The notes beneath the pieces were generated by a model. That model worked only from the letters and a program-made list of their open reading frames with translations. It was not told where the DNA came from and did not search any database. From assembly GCA_008508345.1 (NCBI GenBank), contig QNGE01000754.1, forward strand, positions 65,694 through 129,693: a stretch of DNA of 64,000 bases. Reading direction: 5' to 3'. A program made the translations under genes and the position numbers. Source of the stretch: Paragonimus westermani. Its lineage: Eukaryota > Platyhelminthes > Trematoda > Plagiorchiida > Troglotrematidae. The number at the start of each line of letters is the position of its first letter. The stretch's first letter is position 1. This document shows positions 21,450-33,290 of the stretch, in pieces.

Positions 21450-22080
21450 TCACTTCGATCTCGTAATTAGTGCCACGTTCGAACCATGGTTTTAAAAAGT
21501 ATGAGAATCCTCTTAAGGTGAAACTGTCAGACGTCGAAGAAGTTTGAAAAGCGAAGCTGATGCTCCTCAAACTAAGTACCTCAGAACAAGACCGCTTCAC
21601 CAACTATATGTTGCTGAAGAACACAAGAGATTTTGGCAATGACGAAACCACCCAGACGCTGTCCTAAATAATTGGTGAGCATTCACCCCTGTTTAACATA
21701 ATCTACCGGTGCATGGAGCTCGTGAAGTCAACAAATGAAGGCTGAACAACATACGCTGGAACAGTCAGTCGGGAGTACGAACGGTTCAACCTTCGCACAG
21801 TGAACGAAAAACTATCCAGCTGTCTGGTTTTTGCTTGCAGATTCAAACCACTACAGGAGCAGATACCCGCATACGGATTTTATCAAAGAAAGAACAAAGT
21901 TGTGATATTACCCCGCAGGATATCACTGACGCGTATCAGCGCCTGGTGAACCTAGTGCATGACACCGCTATGAGCGAACACAACAGTCACTCGAACGTAC
22001 ACACGGTGTCTTCAAATGTCCTAGTCCGGGTTGCATCACAGTCAGAACGTGAAAACTTGAAACCTCCCATACTGTGATGG
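21450..22080 (+). pseudogene. gypsy C Gag remnant
   Basis: Reading through stops, the plus strand gives ISATFEPWF then KYENPLKVKLSDVEEV, LMLLKLSTSEQDRFTNYML, NDETTQTLS and LFNIIYRCMELVKSTNEG, then TLYAGTVSREYERFNL-like and FKPLQEQIPAYG. In the next frame come SCDITPQDITDAYQRLVNLV and HDTAMSEHN. This is the layout of Mag-type Gag ('TFExWxxRxxxxxxxx...LLxKL...Y..fvLPxxPxxxxxxxTvxxLxxlFg...RyxCxxlxkxxxxxxxxyxgxVN'). At least five lesions are present. No zinc knuckle was found. Confidence 0.7.
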
Positions 22081-22759
22081 TAATGTGGTGGATACCACTA
22101 TGCCGGTATTGTCCATTCAAAAAGCATTCATGCACCCACTACACCTGGCGGGGCCATGAGGAGGACCAGTACCGTTTCAAGGAGCCCCAGCACGTGCTCA
22201 GTTGGAACTCCAGCAAGCCACACAAGCCCGGCTTCTCAAGGGTACAAATCGTTCTCGCAGCAAGGAATCACAAACATTTAACGCACAGGAAGTGCACATC
22301 CGTCTCCATCGAGGGTAAGTCGACGAGGACACACTTTGATACAACACACGACATCATTTTCACCCCCAAAAGGCACGTGTAACCCGCTGGACGAGCCTGA
22401 GCCATGGCGCTAATAGCGGCCGACTGCCCATCATTAGTGAAGTACAACGCACTGTACGCCTCAAAGGCTGGTCAATCAGGAGCGCCTGTTAAATGACGCG
22501 CAATCATGGCTTCGACCTATCTGGATCGGACTGGATCAACGAAGTGCATCTGTCTGGCAGAACGTCACTCGAATTCTGTAACCAAACTACAGCCAACAAA
22601 AATCCCTCGATGCTTCTAGAAGTAAGCTTTTAATTCACAAACGTCCTCCGGCATGTGCACTCGAACCTGTCCACAGAGGAGCTTGGCTGCTGCGCCAAAA
22701 TAAAGGTAATTTCATGTCCCCGGCCTGTAACGAAGCCGCTGGTTTGACCCAAGAGTTCA

Positions 22760-23545
22760 GCGTCTTACGCTGTGAAAGCGGTCGAGCAAGATCTGGATCG
22801 TCTTCAGCAAATTGGAGTGATCAAATGGGTGGTTTTTTCAAGTATGAGCGACTTCCATTGCCACAGGGTAGAAAGCAATGGGAACGGTGCGACTCTGTGC
22901 AAACTATTTAGCAGATATAAATGACGCCCTCGAGACGCACCAGTATCCCTTGTTGATATTAGGGGGTATCCTCACGAAGTTGAACAGGGACAGATGTCGT
23001 GCGAAGCTTGACCTGGCTGGGGCTTATTTGCAATTATCAGTCACTGGAGTGTTCGAATAATTGTTGACAATTAACATCAACAACAGAATTTGCCAATTCG
23101 ACCGCCTTCCATTCGGTGTAATGTCAGCGCCAGTCATCTTCCGACTGACGATGGATGCGATGCTTAAGGATGTTCCCAGTGTGGCTGCTTACCTAGACGA
23201 CACTATAGTCATGGGTCACAAGGCAGAGGAGTTCGAGCAGAAGCTGGGCCAAACTCCCCCTTTTTGAGTGAATATTCCTTCCGGCTTCGTGGCGATAAGC
23301 GCAAATTCAGGATGTCTGGAATCAAATACCTTGGGTTCACTCTGAGCAAAGATGGTCGATGGCATGACGCGGCCAATAAAGATGTCATACGGAGGACGTC
23401 ATATCCGGCGAGTGTGTCAAATCTACAGTCTTCTCTAGAGATAGTCGGTCACTGCCGTGCCTTCCTCCTGGAGCCCCATCAAATTCGAAGGCCAGTGAAC
23501 CGCTTGCTCACGTGGAGATATTCGAGGCCAAAAATCCTTTGATTG
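22760..23545 (+). pseudogene. gypsy C reverse transcriptase remnant
   Basis: Blocks: AVEQDLDRLQQIGVIKWV (22,775-22,830), GATLCKLFSR / VRLCANYLADINDALETHQY (22,880-22,945, two frames), CRAKLDLAGAYLQLSV (first catalytic Asp, 22,995-23,045), ELLTINI-type entry with FDRLPFGVMSAPVIFRLTMD (23,095-23,155), and VAAYLDDTIVMGHKAEEFEQ with intact YLDD (23,185-23,245). The next frame holds YSFRLRGDKRKFRMSGIKYL and GFTLSKDGRW. Gypsy RT of Mag type, with shifts at about 22,900 and 23,260 and a stop at 23,058. Confidence 0.9.
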
Positions 23546-23549
23546 CATC

Positions 23550-23890
23550 AAAGCCCTGCTAAATTCAGACCTCCCACTTACGTACTACGATCCGACGCTA
23601 ACACTTGTCGTCGCTGCAGACGCATCCAGCTGTGAACAGGTGTGGTGATATTACATACACCTCCGGATGGAAAGCAAGAGGCACTTGCGCATAGAGTATT
23701 GTCGCCTACACCCCCTGAGTGATCCAAAAGACCGATCAAGAAGAAGGCCCTGGTAATAATCCTTGTAATGAGGGTTTCGAAAAGAGTTGTACGGATGACA
23801 TTTTTCGTTGTTGACAGATCACAAACCGTTGCGTGCAGTGTTTGATCCAGAGGAGGGACTCCTGATTTAAACGGCCAATCGCTCGTGAAG
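23550..23890 (+). pseudogene. gypsy C RNase H remnant
   Basis: LNSDLPLTYYDPTLTLVVAA followed by DASSC (23,560-23,635) is the gypsy RNase H start with the catalytic Asp. Later LLTDHKPLRAVFDPEEG (23,812-23,862) is the terminal Asp-bearing block. The middle is disrupted. Confidence 0.8.
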
Positions 23891-24239
23891 ATGAGCAACA
23901 ATATTTCATACCTACGACTTTGTTGTTCAATACCGTCCCACAACCAGCATCGGTGGATCTGAGGCTTTATCCAAACCCATCAGAGCACAGGCTCCGAGCA
24001 ACGAAGACAATAATCTCGGCGAACAGCACTGAACGTAGTGTACACCTCATTCTCAGCAAGGCTGTTCGGGCACTTCCAGTGACAGCAGGAATGGTGGAGG
24101 TGGCAACCAAACTTATTCAACTTTGGGCAGAGTACTCAAGTCAATCCGCACAACTTGGCCACACGCAGGCCTCCATGGGGACTTACGAGGATAATTCTGT
24201 CGTCGAGAGGCCCTCAAGATTGTGGATGGTTGCATTATG

Positions 24240-25075
24240 TTGGCTGACAGAGTAGCAATCCCAGAAACCCTCTAAGGGCATGTACTCAAACAACTCCACA
24301 GCGGGCACTCAACGATTAACGGAATGAAGGTCATGACGCACAGTCATGCCTACTGGCCAAGAATGGATGATGAAATTGAGAGACACTGTCAAAGTTGCAC
24401 ACCGTGTTGCCCGGCGACGAAGAATTCTGTAAGAGACTAACTGGACACTTGACTAGTGGCTCAAAGACTCTTGTGAAGACTGCATGTGGATTTTACCGGA
24501 CTGCTGAATGGTCAGCCGTAACTGGCCATGATCGACGCGTACACTGAGTAGCTGAAGACAACGGCTCTCAAATCACTTCGTCCACCTTCGAAAGCTAACG
24601 TTAACGGTTGGGCATCCAACACACGCGATCTCTGACTTACCATCGTCAGTCGGAAGAACGGGTTGAAATAGTTGTCGACGCTTTGAAGCGAGCGTTGTTG
24701 ATTCCAGGGAAGAAGGCCACCCAAGCCACGTTTTACAGACATTCTAGACTAGCTATCGGACAATCCCAAGTCGGAACGACCCAGGCAGCAATCTAGCAGT
24801 GGAAAGCACGCTCACTAGAAAACCGAGAGCTGTTTCTGATATCATGATCCCGCGTCCAAGCAGGAGGGCTGGACGCAATGCAGGAATGAGAAACCAGTTC
24901 AATGGAAGACATGGGACTCGTACAGGATGTTTTACAATGGGCGAGCCGGCCCTTGTATGCGTGTTTCATGGGCCGACGAACCGGGAAAAAGGAATAATCG
25001 TCCAACGGATAGGACAAGTTATCTATGACGTGCATGTTGGTGATGGCAGCTGTGTGTGGCACGCAAATTAGATCC
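24240..25075 (+). pseudogene. gypsy C integrase and C-terminal domain remnant
   Basis: KQLHSGHSTINGMKVMTHSH, AYWPRMDDEIERHCQSCTPC (24,290-24,415) is the zinc module with H-x3-H and C-x2-C; the usual HPGI is HSTI. HVDFTGLLNG (24,484-24,515) holds the first catalytic Asp, followed by AMIDAYTE. The core continues degraded through 24,740 (TVGHPTHAISDLPSSVGR). The last 90-codon frame (24,799-25,071) contains GEPALVCVFHGPTNREKG and IIVQRIGQVIYDVHVGDGSC VWHAN, the C-terminal chromatin-facing domain of Mag-type integrases ('GxIxxRxGxxxYxVxxxxxxxxRHxNQLR'). Confidence 0.85.
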
Positions 25076-25440
25076 GCCAAAACCGCGGAGATGCACTGTG
25101 CGACGAGGTAGAATCAACCGAACAACTCGGTGTATCGCTGGACGCATTTGACTTGAATAAGATAAAGACTTACCAAAACGGAACATTCGACACAGCCGAC
25201 ATTACAGTCCCAGGGCGCTGAGCACAAGTTTCCCTTGAGGTGAGGACGACGGATAAATAGCGGCGGTAAGCTGTTCGAACCCATTAAAGTAGCAGCAGTA
25301 CATCTACAGGTCGAGGTAATGTCCGGTCCCCATAACGGCTGGCCGCTCAAGGATGTGGCGCGATATCGTGCAGCACGGCCAAGTACCACGCGAAGTAAAC
25401 CAGGTCCATCAGGGTTGGACGCAGGGTGGTGTGGCACGTA

Positions 25441-26240
25441 TTATCTGTTGACAAACTGATTGGGCTCAGCATTCACAGGTGCCCGTTTGATATACCCTCT
25501 CTTAGCGTGGAATAGTACTCGGGTAGTATACCTCAAACCCAGCTCTTCATCACGTAACAAGCGGTTTCGTAAAAAGTTCAGGAGTTCCGTAACCAGTGTT
25601 CGTTTGGGAAGTGAGAGAGCCTCCACGACTCATCACGGTAACGGAACCTCAAAATGACTGTTGACTAGACGAACAAGAAGATCAGCAATCGTCAGAGCTA
25701 ACTTATTCCCATGGGAGTAGGACTCTGTAAAATTCGCCATGTCATTAAACTCCCGGCCAGTAGACACCAATGGGTGCAGGGGCATTCATTTTGTTGACTT
25801 ACGAATGTCTGAAAGGATGTCAACGAACCATTTTGTCCCTGGTTCCACCGGCATCACTAATCCTTTTCCGGAAAGAACAAAATCCTTGGGAGTATACAGA
25901 GAGGGAGCCCCGTGGGTCTCGTGTGTCAATAAACTTGGAAACGTTGCACTTTACTACTGTGTGTGGAGAAATTAAAGAACGGTGTGAGTGCTCTATCACT
26001 GTAAAATACCTCGAGGGCCATCTTCGGGGTAACTGGGTATGCTGGGAAAGTCTCCAAGGGTAGCTGGTTCACATCTGATTAAACGGATAAGGTTAAAAAT
26101 ATCGATTCTTGTTGCCCTGGCATTCGAGATCCAGTCAGATAGAAGAATGCATCTGCTTTTCTAATCGGCACGGTGGGCGTGTTGACAGATACAAACCAAT
26201 GATGTCGTCGTCTGCCTTTGAAGCCGGGTTACCTCCTGTA
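25441..26240. other. no recognised gene; junction between gypsy C and gypsy D
   Basis: Overlapping frames exist on both strands (for example 25,739-25,975 plus and 25,441-25,626 minus), but no integrase, RT or protease motif was found. It may hold the LTR of gypsy C, the downstream part of gypsy D, or both in opposite orientation. Confidence 0.3.
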
Positions 26241-27120
26241 GGCCGCAGATTACGGGTAGCGGCTTATGGTTAGCGAGTGGATTAAAATGGCGGTCGGAGA
26301 GCATCTTCTTGAACTTTCTTACGACAGAGGCGATTGTGAGAACCTCCTTCCCAGTTTAACGGTGGTCTTCTCTTGGCTTAGGAGTGTGGGCAGTATGGGA
26401 TACCGCCTTTGCGAACCACCGACAAAGACTGGAGATCACACTCCCCACTGTTCAGTTGGATATGTACGACGCAACCGCAGCTTCGTGATTGGGAGTACCG
26501 TGTGTCAATAGTTTGTCGAAATCAAACATCATATTCACCTTGGTGAACGCATACTGAAACTGAGAGTTCTAGCTTCAAGGCTGATATTTGGCTAACAGCA
26601 GGCCATGTATGACTGGGCGCAGCGCATGCCATGAAAATGGCGCTTAAGTGGCTGACGACCCCCCTGAGATATCAAAGAGTCGAGTTATCGAGTAATGGGG
26701 GACCTGGCTACCTGCTCGAATATTGCCAGCATCAAGGAAGAGACCGTTGTAATCGTATATACACCCTAGAAATTTGGCTCAATGTGGAGTGAACTGGCAT
26801 TCGTTCTGCCAGACGAAGAACGTGTACTCAATAATGAGGCAGTGTTTGGTGAAAACGCTTCACCAGTTTGTCTTCATTGATGACACACAAAGATATCGTC
26901 CAGGTAGGCAGCTGCATCCGGAACATCCGTCGGCATGGTGTCCATCATCTGTTAGTAAACCATAGGAGCTGTCTTGGAGCCAAACGAAGAACTCGATTGC
27001 TGGATCGGTCCACATTAGATATTGATCGGAAGCAACTCTCTGGAGTGTGATATGACCTCAACTTCTGGATGGGCATCCAACACGTCCAGCTTGATGAAGC
27101 ATTGCCCGCCATTCAACCAG
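26240..27120 (-). pseudogene. Mag-like gypsy D, RT and RNase H remnant
   Basis: Minus reading from 27,100: KLDVLDAHPEVEVISHSREL, a degraded 'GLFQFxRLPFGVKxAPxxFQ' block ending SKTAPMVY, then QMMDTMPTDVPDAAAYLDDI with intact YLDD (26,950-26,880), CLIIEYTFFVWQNECQFT, KFLGCIYDYNGLFLDAGNIR and later LTHGTPNHEAAVASYPTEQWGV (26,520-26,440) where RNase H starts with its Asp changed. ILPTLLSQEKTTV follows. Same group as gypsy C but opposite strand. No Gag or integrase part was recognised, so it is a fragment. Confidence 0.82.
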
Positions 27121-27589
27121 GAGTAGTATTGAAGTGCACTTCTCAAAAAGGGCGATTTATTACTGCGTGAATATTGAATACGAAAATTGTCATATAATTG
27201 TTATTTGCGATACTTTTATTCGAAATAATCTGCTTGCATTCCTATCACATCCACGTCTATGGGAAAATATGCTTATATTTACGAATCACGGTGAACAAAG
27301 TCACTCGCCATACGAGATCCGCTGGTACCAAAACAACAATGTTGGGCTCCAAAGTTGATGTTGGTTGTCTTAAAGGCAAAAACTCTAGGTCCAGAACTCA
27401 GGCAGACTTTCCCAAATTTACCGCCGTCAAAGGGGATGAGGTTAAACGGGTGGTTCTTAACTGTACCTCTCAAACTAAAAACTGTTCCGTTTCTGTACAT
27501 AGCGTATTGGCGGATTTATTCGGCAAGGTATCTAAGCTGAAAGCAGGGCTCGCCTAATTGAGGACACGTTATGCTGCACTTGATTCATC
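27121..27589. other. no recognised gene
   Basis: AT-rich 27,130-27,300, then a plus-strand frame (27,198-27,557, 119 codons) whose second half (SKVDVGCLKGKNSRSRTQAD...) has a coding-like composition but no motif I recognise. It lies where the minus-strand LINE-C would continue into its RT, so it may be antisense to decayed LINE sequence. Confidence 0.25.
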
Positions 27590-28450
27590 AAAAAATCTTT
27601 TCTCTCTATCTTACATTCTCAAAGTGCCCGGAAGTCCCAAGATGGATAACATTCGGAGCGCATGCACGTTCATCAACACAATGGCAACAGGACTCGCGAA
27701 ACGGATGCGTTGTTTAAACAACGCCGTCGTATTGAATTTGCCAGATAAGCTGCACTTCGACAGCGCTGAAACCTTAGTTTTTCCCTGACGACGTATATAC
27801 ATGAAAAGGAAATTCTTATTCTCGCGAGCCACCTGTAGGATTTTTGACTGTACCTGTTGGGTGTGTTGCCGGATTCCCCGCTTGCGCCTGTTTCGTACAG
27901 AGCGAAAAACCCCTAGATCCCCTGGCCTTGTAGGTAGATCGACATGCTGTGTCTACGCTTTCTCATGGATCAACATTGCAAGGGGTTTCGAGGACCCGCC
28001 GCCACAGTTCTCATGAGAAGTCGCCATATAGTTGTGTTTGGGTGCGTTGAAGTCACTCATAATAAGATGGGAGAAACGCTGGATAGATGAGAGTCTGTCT
28101 GGGTAGCAAGAATGGCCTCGTCGTCTGGTGCACTGCGTGACGGCAAACGACACATAACACCGGCAAGAAGCGTGTCACTTCTGCGAAGTTGGGGTTTGAT
28201 TCAGAGCGTGTCGCATTTCTCTGAGAAAGTAAATTCCCCTACGTCAGCTGGTACTGGGAGTTTCTGGCTTAAGATAACAGCGAAGTCCCCCATGCCTCCA
28301 CGGGAGAAGTCTGTCCGGTACAGAGAGTAACCAGGAACATGCAGTTCATTAGCGTTGATATCCTCGGAAAGCCAGGTCTCTGGTAAAGGAAGAATGTGAG
28401 GGCTAGTGTCGTGGACCAGCTGTTTGATTTATGGTAGTTTTCTTAGAAGT
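27590..28450 (-). pseudogene. LINE-C endonuclease remnant
   Basis: Minus strand from 28,440: CVYTNCPRLLRKLP, then LPETWLSEDINANELHVPGY (with the catalytic Glu of 'TETWL'), SLYRTDFSRGGMGDFAVILS, FTFSEKCDTL, HLIMSDFNAPKHNYM ('GDFNAP' normally; Asp kept) and TQHVDLPTRPG. This is the APE-type endonuclease order of CR1/Jockey-like LINEs. Then REIRISFSCIYVVRQGKTKV (27,850-27,790) matches a linker also seen in LINE-B (TRISFSSIYVAKEN), linking it to the same family. The SDH block is not evident and no RT follows. Confidence 0.85.
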
Positions 28451-29660
28451 CTCGGACAATTGGTGTACACGCACTTGAGGGCTACTTCCGCGAGTGGCTG
28501 GATGCAAAGGAAACAAGTGCACGAGGATGAGCTTGAGAAATTAGCCCCAGTAGCAAGTTGGTGTGGGTGACTGGAGACAGTTTTTTGATCCCTCTGGTGG
28601 GTGGTGGCCGTTTCCTCACAGCCTGGGCAAATGTAATCGTTCCTGTGGGACGCTTCGTCTGCTTCTGTTGACCCAATGTCGATGACCTTCTGACCGCTCT
28701 TGCTTCCAGGGCACCTGGAGGGTGTTCTTCTGTTTTGCAGCCTCGAAAATTTGGATGCGGTCGTAGGTGAGAGAAGAATATAGGACGAAATCGCCCCGAT
28801 CCAGCCGAGGAGAGAGCCGCCGGAATAAGACAAATTTAGGCCATTTTTGATGCAGGGGTTGCCAGCAGACTTACTGGGCCATAAAGCTTGGGGACAAAAT
28901 ATGCCTTAACAGACGTTTTTGTGGTGAGAAGATTGAGGGTCTACAGGTGTGACGATCCTTAACACCTTTGGGATCTGCTCTTCCGGCCACTCGCATCTCC
29001 ACAGGCGCCCGACCTTCCAAGGGGATGATGTAGGTGCTTGGGATGATGCATTCGAGGACACTGGTACCCTCTTCATAGCAGGGATCAGCACTTACACGCT
29101 AGCCTGAGGTTTGGGGTCAGCCTTGATGCACGACCTTGTTCTAGCAAGCTGAGAGCGCTTCTGCCGCTCCTGCAGTGAGCGATCTAGCGAGACTCCCCTA
29201 AGATCAGAGTGATTTCTCTTCGGTTCGGCCGCTTTTTCCGGTACTTCCTCCGTGCTTATCTTTGCGGGTAACGTCACGAGAAGTCCCAATGACTTCTTGG
29301 TAGATTTGGATGGAAGTCTGCTAGCGCAAATTATTTTTGTAGACTCTGTGGGGAACAGGCGTTTAGCACCGCTCTGGCTTGTGCACCTGGAGACAGTGTG
29401 ATCGGAAATCATCCGCATAAAACAAGCCTCTTCTCCCGGAGTGCCCCATCCTTCAAGGTCGTCGCGACTTCTTCACTTCGAGCAGTGGGCAATGCCACTG
29501 CCTTGCGGGCAGCCGCAGCGCCTGTAAGGGCAGGGCAATGTACTCACTCAACGAGCTGAGCTCTGACGTCATGTCAGATAAAGCTCTCTGTGTATCACCC
29601 AGGGTTTTTTCATTACTGCATTTCATTACCGCATTGATTGAAAGAATCTGCAAAGGAAGT
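28451..29660 (-). pseudogene. LINE-C ORF1-like region
   Basis: Upstream of the endonuclease, in element orientation, are Ser/Lys/Arg-rich frames (29,418-29,092 with 108 residues; 28,833-28,429 with 134). The second contains YICPGCEETATTHQRDQKTV, a CxxC pair possibly from a PHD/CCHC-like finger typical of CR1 ORF1, but the rest of the finger is not seen. Assignment as ORF1 rests on position and composition. Confidence 0.45.
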
Positions 29661-29954
29661 GGTAAAGGGAGACTTTCACATATTTTGTATCACCTATCCT
29701 GAAATAGGAGCGCAATGACAGCAAGTGAAACATGAAGAGCAGGCGCAAAGCCTGAACCACGCAGGAGAAAGTCTATCCAGACGAACCTTGAAGGCAGACG
29801 AGGAGGCTTCGTAGAATGTACTGTGAGGAAGGGAGTCCTAGTCGTTGCGAAAGTGTCTCAACAGTTGGTCATAACTAAATTTCAATCTACCTCACTCAAG
29901 CCCCAGCTTGACAGCACTACCGTCAGGCAATATTCGTGGAAGTGTTGTGATGTT

Positions 29955-31290
29955 CTACATGGGTGTTGCGCTGAAACAAGCATTGGAACAAACGCGAGGA
30001 CGGCTACTGATGAAGTGGTGTTGAAGCCACCAAAACAGATTGCTTAGCAAGCCAACGTTATGTACTCTGTCACGCAACATTGCGTGGATTACCCGACCGA
30101 ATGTCTTACCAGAATCAGGGTAGATGACACTTTCCCTGTGCATTTGTCGGTTGACGGCGTCCAGTGAGCAGCGACCAACAAGTGGTTTCTTCCACAGTAG
30201 TACCTGCGTGTAGTTTATCCAGAGCAATGAAAGGAAAGTTTTGGTGGACAAGTAGGTAAGATGGGTCGCACATAAGATGCCTCGAGCATTCTGGATATAT
30301 TGGTTATAACAGCGACTGGCTTGTGATGAGTAGAAGGGCTACAACGACCCTCATCACAAACCGCAGTTAGGTTAGCTGGCTCCCGAGTTGCAGTAACGGC
30401 GTCTTCTTCACTTGACTCTGAGAAAAACCTGCAAAATAAATTTGCAAGCTGTTCCAAGTCTACATGTAAAAGCAGGTGCCATTACCCCCGGTCATAGAAA
30501 ACTCGACTTCAGGTGCGTAGCTTGGTCAGTGCAGACGGCTGAGGAGTGTATATTTTGCAAATCGTGCAGGACAACAGCTGAGATGGTGTTTCGGGCTGTA
30601 AAAGCTAACACGAAGACGCTATTTCAAGAGCCATCTTGCACATGAGCGAACCCAGCAAGAAGGTCTGGATGTACCGACTGACCCGCCTTGTGGGAGTTAT
30701 CCGCTTTTTCTTTTCTAGTGAAAGACACGATATGGTGCAGCAGTTCGAGATCAGAAAGAAGTGCACCTGGGAGTCGCTGTTGGTGAAGAAATAGGTAATT
30801 TCAAACGTGAGTTACGCTGGTTTCAAGTGTAGGTTTATGACCCCCAAAATTATTCAATCCAGAATATTATGAAGGTTGTCTACACCTTCCGTTCGTTAGG
30901 TTCCACGTTGATCGTAAAACGGAGAGGTTGCTGGATGCCTTCCGGGGTTTGTTCTCCAATGAGAGTGTAGCACATTCAAAAGCCATATTCGAAAACGTCG
31001 GAGAGCTTTGGCCCTAGATCATCAGCGGCTAAGATTAGGTCAAGGTTTTTTAAGTCAAGGTGGGGACAAAAGACCTGTGACGTTCTGAATTCACTCGCTG
31101 GAAAGTTCTATGATAAAATTGAACAGAGTGAGTAAATTCGGTATCGCGGATTAAGCTGAGCAGGACGGCAACACGGCAACTTATTCACAGTTAGCTTAAG
31201 GCTATAAGCCACTGAGTCTTCACTGATAAGAAGACGGTCCAGCCGAGATTAGATGCGATGAGATTGAGTCCACGTGCACTGAGAAATGAG
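29955..31290 (-). pseudogene. LINE-D fragment: endonuclease end and RT start
   Basis: Minus strand near 31,285-31,225 reads CTWTQSHRI, stop, SRLDRLLISED, like the 'FTW...SRIDRxLxS' end block of an APE endonuclease. Further on (30,457-30,380) LANLFCRFFSESSEEDAV resembles the pre-RT linker. At 30,110-30,000 SVIYPDSGKTFGRVIHAMLR and LLSNLFWWLQHHFISSRPRV align with 'xVYLDFSKAFDxVxHxxLLxKL...WLxxYLxxRxQxV'. The catalytic Asp is within YPDSGKTF. The piece lies 5' of LINE-C and is a separate insertion or a rearranged copy. Decayed and low in identity. Confidence 0.55.
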
Positions 31291-32360
31291 CTCAGTAAAA
31301 CCTAAAGGATGTCACTGAGTCAGGGAATTGTCCACTCACCGGATCACTGATACCGTGGTGCGAACTTTCGTGAAGGTCACCCTGAGAGGGTTGAAGGATC
31401 GTATTATAATATGACAAAATTCCGGTGAGACCATTTATTCAACCTGGAAATCGTCAGTTTATTTTGGTAACGATCGGGAGAGAGAGAGGACGGCAAAGTA
31501 AATCAGTTAGACAGCTGTCCTGGTTAGTCACTTACGTGGAGCACCAGAAGTGGCCATGGGGTATATGAAATGAGAACGCAACAGTGATCCTGAACCAAAT
31601 CTTCTTTCTCGTTCTCTCTTCATGGATGGTGGGGAGAGGTTAATGTCGGAACTGACAAAACTGCTGCAGAAAATCTAGAGAACCAGAGAAGTACCTCTTA
31701 ATTGGTGTTGATCTCGGACGTATAATGGTTGTTCAGGCAACGCTTATTCCACTCGCAACGTCTATCGATACGCTAGATCCAGGATAGTCGCGTCCGTAGG
31801 TAATGACTGTTTATAAATTCTGAGCCCGTCGAGCGACTGACTCGGATACAAAGGAAAAGGCGGTCGTATTGGCGAGTTTTTTATTGCTGAAGTGCTAATA
31901 TTCAAGAAAATTATGATAAATCAAACAGAGGAAGATAACAAGTCTCGATGTTGAGTCCACCAAATATCAAATTTCCAAGATTAATAATTTACGTGAATAT
32001 AATAATACGCGACAGCCGCGTAATGACGAATCGATCGAGCGCAAGTGAAACCAAGGTACATATAAATAAAGGTCTAAAAAGGGAAAGCAAAGAAGAAAAA
32101 CCACGCGGAAACGAGTTCCTACGAGAAATGACATCAAACATTCGTAACACATCGTGATTAACATTCATAGAATAAACGATTTGTCACGCGCGCGACCTGA
32201 GCGGTTGTGTCGGTGTTCAAGAAAGGTTTGTAATCATTATCAGAAAGAATTCCAATGTAGGGAGACAAACCAGCGAGAAGGGAATAAATGGGGCAGGGAG
32301 CGGGATCATCAACTTTTCATTAACGTACAACAATAACCAAAACACACAATGTGAGCAGCC
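31291..32360. other. no recognised gene; 5' flank of LINE-E
   Basis: Contains a GAGAGAGAGAG run (31,479-31,489) and an A-rich, weakly coding plus frame (31,948-32,157). This may include the LINE-E linker region but no motif was recognised. Confidence 0.3.
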
Positions 32361-33290
32361 ACTTCAACGATTGGTTTCTATCAGCAATAATTCCCGTTTT
32401 CAAAAAGGGGCCTGCAGCCTACGTGACAGCCACACAAGGATCAGTCTTATGTATGTTGCGTCCAGGTTACCTATTGAACATATTTTAAATCTGCCCAATA
32501 GGCCCGGAGAAAGTCAAATATATGAGGAAGAGGCACAGTTTCAGTATGGTTGAAATTGCGTCGTTCACATGTTTACGTTGCATCGGACCCCGGAACATTG
32601 GTACTCATATAGGTAGCCGACGTGTGTGGCGTTTTTAGACCTAAAGGCTGCTTTTAATTCAGCTGATCCTAACGTTCTCTGAGACTGTCTAGTTCGAAAG
32701 AAAGTACTAGAAAGATACATAAATCCATTGGGATAACCACATGCTCACTCCGTAGACAGAGTGTGAGTTAACGGGTAACTATCTCGGACGTTCAAAATTC
32801 CTGGTAGTGTACGCCAAGAGTGTCCAAATTTGTTAAGGACGATGTTTTAAAAGGGGCACTTGAGGAACCCTGTCAGCCCAGTGCCGAGCTTCTTTCCAGA
32901 GCTGAGCTGACCGGCGTGGAGTATATGGAAGTTATTGCGTCACATAGTCTCCCTATCGAAAGTGTAGAGACGATGCTGAACAAAGCGAGTGACCAGCTGG
33001 CTTTTAGTGATGCGCTGTGCAACTTTAAAATGTAAAGCACTTTTTCAAGACGGGAAATTCCCATCTTCTCCATTGCACCTCATCCGTTTGACACTGTGGA
33101 CACCTTCATTTAATTGAGTCGCACCACCTCGTCAGCTCTTGATGTTGCTGATGTTATGGCAGCGGGTAAAATACACGAGGTGTCCTCGCCAGTTTACACC
33201 ATCTGTGACATCGTAAAGACTTTGCATCGTCACTAAAAGGCATGGCACATGATGCTTTTCGTGCCCATTTTGGTTCTGTGGATTAGTAAC
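32361..33290 (+). pseudogene. LINE-E reverse transcriptase remnant
   Basis: Plus strand: a start block FSKRG / RFQKGACSLRDSHTRISLMY (32,390-32,460; compare 'xxPIFKKGxxxxCxNxRGISLxxxxSKxL'), VAFLDLKAAFNSADPNVL (32,627-32,680; catalytic Asp kept), VLERYINPLG, LSRTFKIPGSVRQECP ('SSGVRQGCP'), EYMEVIASHSLPIESVETML (32,917-32,976; the 'EYADDI' site is changed to EYMEV), CNFKM/KHFFKTGNSH and DTVDTFI then SRTTSSALDVADVMAAGKIH (33,090-33,170; 'VxxFxYLGSxxxxxGxxxxEI'). This is a trematode-type LINE RT, a different family from LINE-A to C. Stops and shifts throughout. Confidence 0.85.

Larger units (their letters stand above)
21440..25440 (+). mobile_element. Mag-like Ty3/gypsy retrotransposon C, decayed
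   Basis: Plus-strand domains run Gag (21,450-22,080), a degraded protease interval (22,080-22,700), RT (22,760-23,545), RNase H (23,550-23,890) and integrase with C-terminus (24,240-25,075). RT, IN and the end domain resemble the Mag/K02A2.6-like group. Every domain has stops and frameshifts. The coding-like tail extends to about 25,440. LTRs were not identified with confidence. Confidence 0.85.
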
